A stretch of 18,093 nt of DNA from NCBI GenBank assembly GCA_964388175.1, contig CAYLYS010000051.1, forward strand, positions 1 through 18,093, given 5' to 3'. The notes beneath the pieces were generated by a model that saw nothing but the letters and a program-made list of their open reading frames with translations, did not search any database and was not told the DNA's origin. The position numbers and the translations under genes are program-made. This DNA comes from JAITWN01 sp964388175. Lineage in GTDB: Bacteria; Pseudomonadota; Gammaproteobacteria; SZUA-140. Positions 15,119 to 18,093 of the stretch are shown here, piece by piece. The number at the start of each line of letters is the position of its first letter. Position 1 is the first letter of the stretch.

Positions 15119-17239
15119 TCAATACCTGGCGCGCAGCGTCAAAGCGAAGTTGAACGGCTCGCCGTAGGTATTGTAGGTATTCAGCCCGCCGAGCCGCGTG
15201 TAGTAGGTGCGGTCGAAGAGGTTGTTGAGGTTGAGGGCGAGCGTGAAATGCTCGTCGATGCGGTACGACAGCAGTGCATTGGTGATCGCATAGCCGCCCT
15301 GCCTGCGCACGGCGGACGTCCCGGTACCCGCGGTGCTGCTGCTGACCGCGTTCACACCCAGACCGACGCTCAGCCCTTCCAGCAATCCATTGCCGAAGCG
15401 GCGCACGCTCCATAGCTTGAAGGTATGTCTGGGCTCCCAAGTACTAAAGGGCAGACCTTCGTTGTTGCGGTCTCTCAGATACTCGGTCTCGAGCCGGGTG
15501 TAGCCGGCCTGGATGTCCCAGCCCGGCGCCGGGCTGCCAGCGACTTCCGCTTCCCATCCCTTGCTTTCGACCTCGCCCGCATTGAGGAAGAAGCCCGGGT
15601 TGTCGGGATCCTGGAAAGCCCTGTTTTCGTCACGCAGATCGAACAGGGCGATCGACGCCGTCAGCCGGCCATCGAAGAACTCGCCCTTGCTGCCGATCTC
15701 GTACTGCCTGCCGACACGCGGATCGAGCGTGCCGCCACCCGACCGATCCTGACTCTGCGGCACGAAGATGTCGCTGTAGCTGGCATACAGGGAAATCCGC
15801 TCATTCACCTCGAACACCGCAGCGGCGTAGGGCGTCACCTCTCCATCGGTCTTGTTGGCGTTGGTCGTCCACGCGGTAGGCGTTGCCGGCGGAACGTTGC
15901 GTGAACGCACGCGGAAATCGCTGACGCGCGCACCGGCGACGACGATGAGCGGTTCGGCGACGCGCAGGCGCAACTGCCCGTAGAAACCGCTCTGCCGGGT
16001 TTCCGTTTCACTGCCGAGCGTATGGGCCAGATCGAAGTCGGGCACCAGATCGTGGCGACCGAAAGGCACGTCCGTCACACCCGGCGCGTTGATGCCGTCG
16101 AACACCGACAGCAGGCTGTCGTAGTTGTAGCCGATGAGCGCCTGGTGCTCGCGCCCGAACAGGCGGAACGGACCGGACAGAAAGAGATCCACCGCATCGC
16201 GCTCATAATTGAAATCGCGCACCCGCCGGCTGTAGTTGAGCGTGCCGGTATCGGGATCGACGCCGGTCGAGGGAAAGCCGTCCCTGAAATAGAAATCCTG
16301 ATCGCGCCGGCTCAGCCTGACCACAGCGTTCCAGCCGCTGTCGAAGCGATGGTTCAGCTCCGCGAGATAATCCCGGGTATCCCACTCGTAGCGGTTCCAG
16401 TCCGGATAGGGATTGGTCGAGCGCGGCGCATCGATCAGCCCTCCGTCGGTCCAGGCCGGCAGGCCCATGTAAGGTACGTCGGTCTCATCGTCCTGGATGG
16501 TCGCGGCGAGCGACAGCGTGGTCGCCGGCGCGATGTCCCAGTCCAGCGTGCCGTAGCCGAGCAGCTTGCGCGTGTGCGTGCGCTCGTAGAAATAATCGCG
16601 ATCGACGGCGGAAACCACCGCGCGGGCGCGTACCGAACCGTCCGCATTGAGCGGACCGGTGACGTCCGCCTGCGCGCCGTAGTTGTCCCAGGAACCGGCC
16701 GAGAGCTGCACCGACGCATCGAACGCGCGCTGCGCCCGCTTGCGCACCAGATTGACCACCCCGCCGGGCTCGCCGCTGCCCTGGAACACGCCGGCCGGAC
16801 CGCGCAGCACCTCGACCCGATCGAATATCGCGAGATCGAACTGCTGATAACCGGAAAGCGCGTTGTAAGCCGGCACACCGTCGTTCATCACCCCGGGGCT
16901 GTAGCCGCGCGAACGATACTGGCTCTGCGTCGTATCGTTGGAAATCACCGTCACGCCGACAGCCTGGTTCAGCGCATCGGCGACCGTGACCAGATTCTGA
17001 TCCTCGATCCGCTGCCGCGTGATCACCGAAACCGACTGCGGAATCTCGCGCTGACTCGCCGGCAGCTTACCGACAGACACATCGCCGGCGATGTAGGCGC
17101 CTGCACCGATCACCGTCAATGGTGTCAGCGTCTGTGTGTAATCACTCGGCTCATCGACCTGCGCCATCGCCACCGCCGGCAACAGACCGGCAACGGCCAA
17201 CGCAAGACGACACCTTGCCGCGAAGTGGAACACGACCAT
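15119..17239 (-). CDS. TonB-dependent outer-membrane receptor, siderophore type
   Basis: This 706-residue outer-membrane receptor probably imports a ferric siderophore using TonB energy. A signal peptide ends at about Ala26 (A-M-A before Gln27). A TonB-box-like segment T-L-T-P-L-T-V-I-G lies at 37-45. The plug has I-P-Q-S-V-S-V-I-T-R (66-75) and R-V-E-V-L-R-G-P-A-G (141-150), followed by G-G-V-V-N-L-V-R-K-R, a signature of the FhuA/FpvA group. The 22-strand barrel follows, ending with L-R-A-R-Y. There is no N-terminal signalling domain, so no sigma/anti-sigma control is expected. I see no clear Fur box in the ~230 bases upstream. The ligand cannot be predicted. GGGGGGA at 17247-17253 precedes the start. 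Confidence 0.92.
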   Translation of the reverse strand: MVVFHFAARCRLALAVAGLLPAVAMAQVDEPSDYTQTLTPLTVIGAGAYIAGDVSVGKLPASQREIPQSVSVITRQRIEDQNLVTVADALNQAVGVTVISNDTTQSQYRSRGYSPGVMNDGVPAYNALSGYQQFDLAIFDRVEVLRGPAGVFQGSGEPGGVVNLVRKRAQRAFDASVQLSAGSWDNYGAQADVTGPLNADGSVRARAVVSAVDRDYFYERTHTRKLLGYGTLDWDIAPATTLSLAATIQDDETDVPYMGLPAWTDGGLIDAPRSTNPYPDWNRYEWDTRDYLAELNHRFDSGWNAVVRLSRRDQDFYFRDGFPSTGVDPDTGTLNYSRRVRDFNYERDAVDLFLSGPFRLFGREHQALIGYNYDSLLSVFDGINAPGVTDVPFGRHDLVPDFDLAHTLGSETETRQSGFYGQLRLRVAEPLIVVAGARVSDFRVRSRNVPPATPTAWTTNANKTDGEVTPYAAAVFEVNERISLYASYSDIFVPQSQDRSGGGTLDPRVGRQYEIGSKGEFFDGRLTASIALFDLRDENRAFQDPDNPGFFLNAGEVESKGWEAEVAGSPAPGWDIQAGYTRLETEYLRDRNNEGLPFSTWEPRHTFKLWSVRRFGNGLLEGLSVGLGVNAVSSSTAGTGTSAVRRQGGYAITNALLSYRIDEHFTLALNLNNLFDRTYYTRLGGLNTYNTYGEPFNFALTLRARY

Positions 17240-17470
17240 GAAACAATCCCCCCAAACGAAATCGAAACCCGGGCGCCGGACGCACCGACACCCACGCGCT
17301 GCGGAAGCTTAATCCGGATGGGCATGTCGAAGTCAGTGACAAAATGTCGCAGGGAATTTCAGCCGGCGCATTGCGTCCGGAAGCGGTGAGGGTTAACGCA
17401 CGAGAGGAAGGTTAAGAACCACACCGTTAAGGAGGAACACCAGGCTCCCAGTATGGTCGGTGATTGGGGC

Positions 17471-17544
17471 CTACCAGCAACCGACGCGACGGGGCTGATA
17501 AGCCGCCGCAACCACAATGACATCTTCTCCGTGCCAGATGACAA
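17471..17544 (-). pseudogene. C-terminal remnant of a ParE-like toxin gene
   Basis: On the minus strand this stretch reads V-V-I-W-H-G-E-D-V-I-V-V-A-A-A-Y-Q-P-R-R-V-G-C-W then stop. It aligns without gaps to the C-terminal end of the ParE-like toxin at 14647-14946: over the 26 columns ending in the final Trp I count ten identities, including G-E, V-A-x-A and the terminal W. The reading frame has no toxin-like sequence further upstream; instead the attC site begins exactly there. It is therefore probably a gene end cut off by the cassette junction. The short length makes chance possible. The remaining 17240-17470 holds no recognisable gene and should carry the receptor promoter. Confidence 0.4.
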
Positions 17545-17626
17545 CGATTGAGTTGAGCGGCGCGCACGCCAATGTATGAGCTTGGCACTTTATCCCTCAC
17601 GCGTCAGCTCCAACGAGTTGTTAGGC
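17539..17626 (-). other. Integron attC site following the cassette gene, outer core degenerate
   Basis: Read on the minus strand, the site starts with an intact core GCCTAAC (17626-17620), then A-rich L'' bases and GTTGGAGCTGACGCG. After ~35 bases comes CGCGCCGCTCAAC, which pairs imperfectly with the first half (GTTG-AGC...CGCG), leaving an unpaired G as in normal attC stems. The expected outer core GTTRRRY reads GTTGTCA (17545-17539), which departs from consensus after GTT. Length 88 bp is within the attC range. The intact core and folded symmetry support the call; the poor outer core suggests the array end. Confidence 0.6.
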
Positions 17627-17627
17627 A

Positions 17628-18026
17628 TCATGCCGGCTCCTCGCGCAGTGATCGAATCTCGGGATGCTGAGCGAGAATGCTCTTGAGTGCGGTCATGAGC
17701 TTTGTGACGGCCTCTGCGCCACCTGGTGATCCCTTGAGCTTGGCAAGAAGGCCGAACTCCGAGAACGCAAAGACGCGCCATTCAGTCGCAGAGTCATCCG
17801 TGCTCGAAACCGCCGCGTATAGCTTGCACCCGGGGTGAACGACTTCGATCAGGCGACCAAAGTCCTCCGTTACCAGACGTTTCACTTCATAGCCTGCACT
17901 GCGTAGTTGTTCGGCCAGCCACTCCGTCAAAGCACGACCGTATATCCCGGGATTCGTTTCGTCGTCTTCGCCAGGAGCAGGCGGAAAGACTGACGATTCG
18001 CAGATGAGGTGAACGGGCGACTGCAT
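17628..18026 (-). CDS. Integron cassette gene, conserved hypothetical protein
   Basis: This 132-residue soluble protein of unknown function is the only gene between two attC sites. The ATG at 18026 lies three bases after the GTTAGGC core, the usual spacing in cassettes, and the stop TGA lies two bases before the next core, so the whole cassette is one gene. No signal peptide or membrane segment is seen. Features are an acidic segment E-D-D-E-T-N-P-G (20-27), a helix around G-R-A-L-T-E-W-L-A-E-Q-L (30-41), and E-W-R-V-F-A-F near residue 83. Base composition looks less GC-rich than the chromosomal genes, in line with transfer. It lacks an obvious promoter and would rely on the integron promoter or a neighbour. 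No family is recognised with confidence. Confidence 0.8.
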   Translation of the reverse strand: MQSPVHLICESSVFPPAPGEDDETNPGIYGRALTEWLAEQLRSAGYEVKRLVTEDFGRLIEVVHPGCKLYAAVSSTDDSATEWRVFAFSEFGLLAKLKGSPGGAEAVTKLMTALKSILAQHPEIRSLREEPA

Positions 18027-18029
18027 GAT

Positions 18030-18089
18030 GCCTAACGCCTGAATTAAGCCGACCCGCGAAGCGGGTTCGGCTTGAATGAATTGTTAGGT
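18030..18089 (-). other. Complete integron attC recombination site
   Basis: On the minus strand the 60-bp site runs from ACCTAAC (18089-18083) to GTTAGGC (18036-18030), matching the RYYYAAC and GTTRRRY cores. Between them, AAGCCGAACCCGC and GCGGGTCGGCTT pair around a short TTCG-containing turn with an extra unpaired A, the hallmark extrahelical-base pattern that IntI reads on folded single strands. It belongs to a preceding cassette outside the window. Orientation shows the array runs leftward, so the integrase gene and attI, if present, should lie beyond the right edge. Confidence 0.92.
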
Positions 18090-18093
18090 GCCA

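Noticed and set aside
16022..17389. A 455-codon plus-strand open frame opposite the TonB receptor
   Set aside because: It is antisense to the receptor, is His/Arg/Ile-rich with no recognisable domain, and overlaps the whole plug and part of the barrel coding sequence.
17359..17544. A 61-codon minus-strand frame at the array end
   Set aside because: It is in a different frame from the ParE-like remnant, has no recognisable pattern, and its start lacks a ribosome binding site.

Overview
The window is GC-rich chromosomal DNA from a proteobacterium. The gene content suggests a sulfur-oxidising gammaproteobacterium: a dissimilatory-type ATP sulfurylase, a pyrophosphate-type phosphofructokinase, an Asp-type (Mg-dependent) HemB, a PrlC/oligopeptidase A and a TonB-dependent siderophore receptor. 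The lineage is inferred from gene families, not from a marker gene such as rRNA.

Layout. Positions 1-472 hold the C-terminal part of thiC. Its first 37 bases are not continuous with the gene; they are the reverse complement of the codons that should precede it. Next come two tandem, clearly paralogous small lipoproteins (591-1985), behind an 18-bp palindrome that overlaps a -10-like hexamer. A housekeeping block follows: prlC (minus), a gamma-carbonic-anhydrase-like protein (plus), an alpha/beta hydrolase (minus), a divergent ADP-ribosylglycohydrolase-like protein (plus), then adk-hemB-aroE read leftward as a probable transcription unit. Divergent from adk lie a PPi-dependent phosphofructokinase, a His-rich CDF metal exporter and ATP sulfurylase (sat). 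A strong hairpin after sat is followed by a ParE-type toxin-antitoxin pair, a TonB-dependent receptor (minus) and, at the right end, part of an integron cassette array read leftward: a complete attC site, one cassette gene of unknown function, and a second attC whose outer core is degenerate.

Most notable points. (1) The adenylate kinase carries a C-terminal extension of about 270 residues whose last ~190 residues are a Lys/Ala/Pro histone-H1-like repeat, in the same reading frame as a complete Adk domain. (2) The right edge is an integron cassette. Its outer attC core appears to run directly into the C-terminal end of a ParE-like toxin gene, as expected if a cassette had inserted at a non-canonical site or if the end of the array had decayed. 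(3) The second of the tandem lipoproteins has a Gly-Asp-Pro-His motif like the self-cleavage site of DUF1521/MIIA proteins, and its paralogue lacks it. (4) The ADP-ribosylglycohydrolase-like protein has lost several expected metal-ligand residues. (5) The first ~37 bases look like a fold-back junction, most simply an assembly or contig-end artefact.

Metabolic reading (inference): ATP sulfurylase, adenylate kinase and PPi-PFK all handle ATP/AMP/PPi, and their closeness suits a lithotroph that manages pyrophosphate and AMP. HemB and AroE are ordinary biosynthetic enzymes. No tRNA, rRNA, CRISPR array or insertion sequence was recognised.
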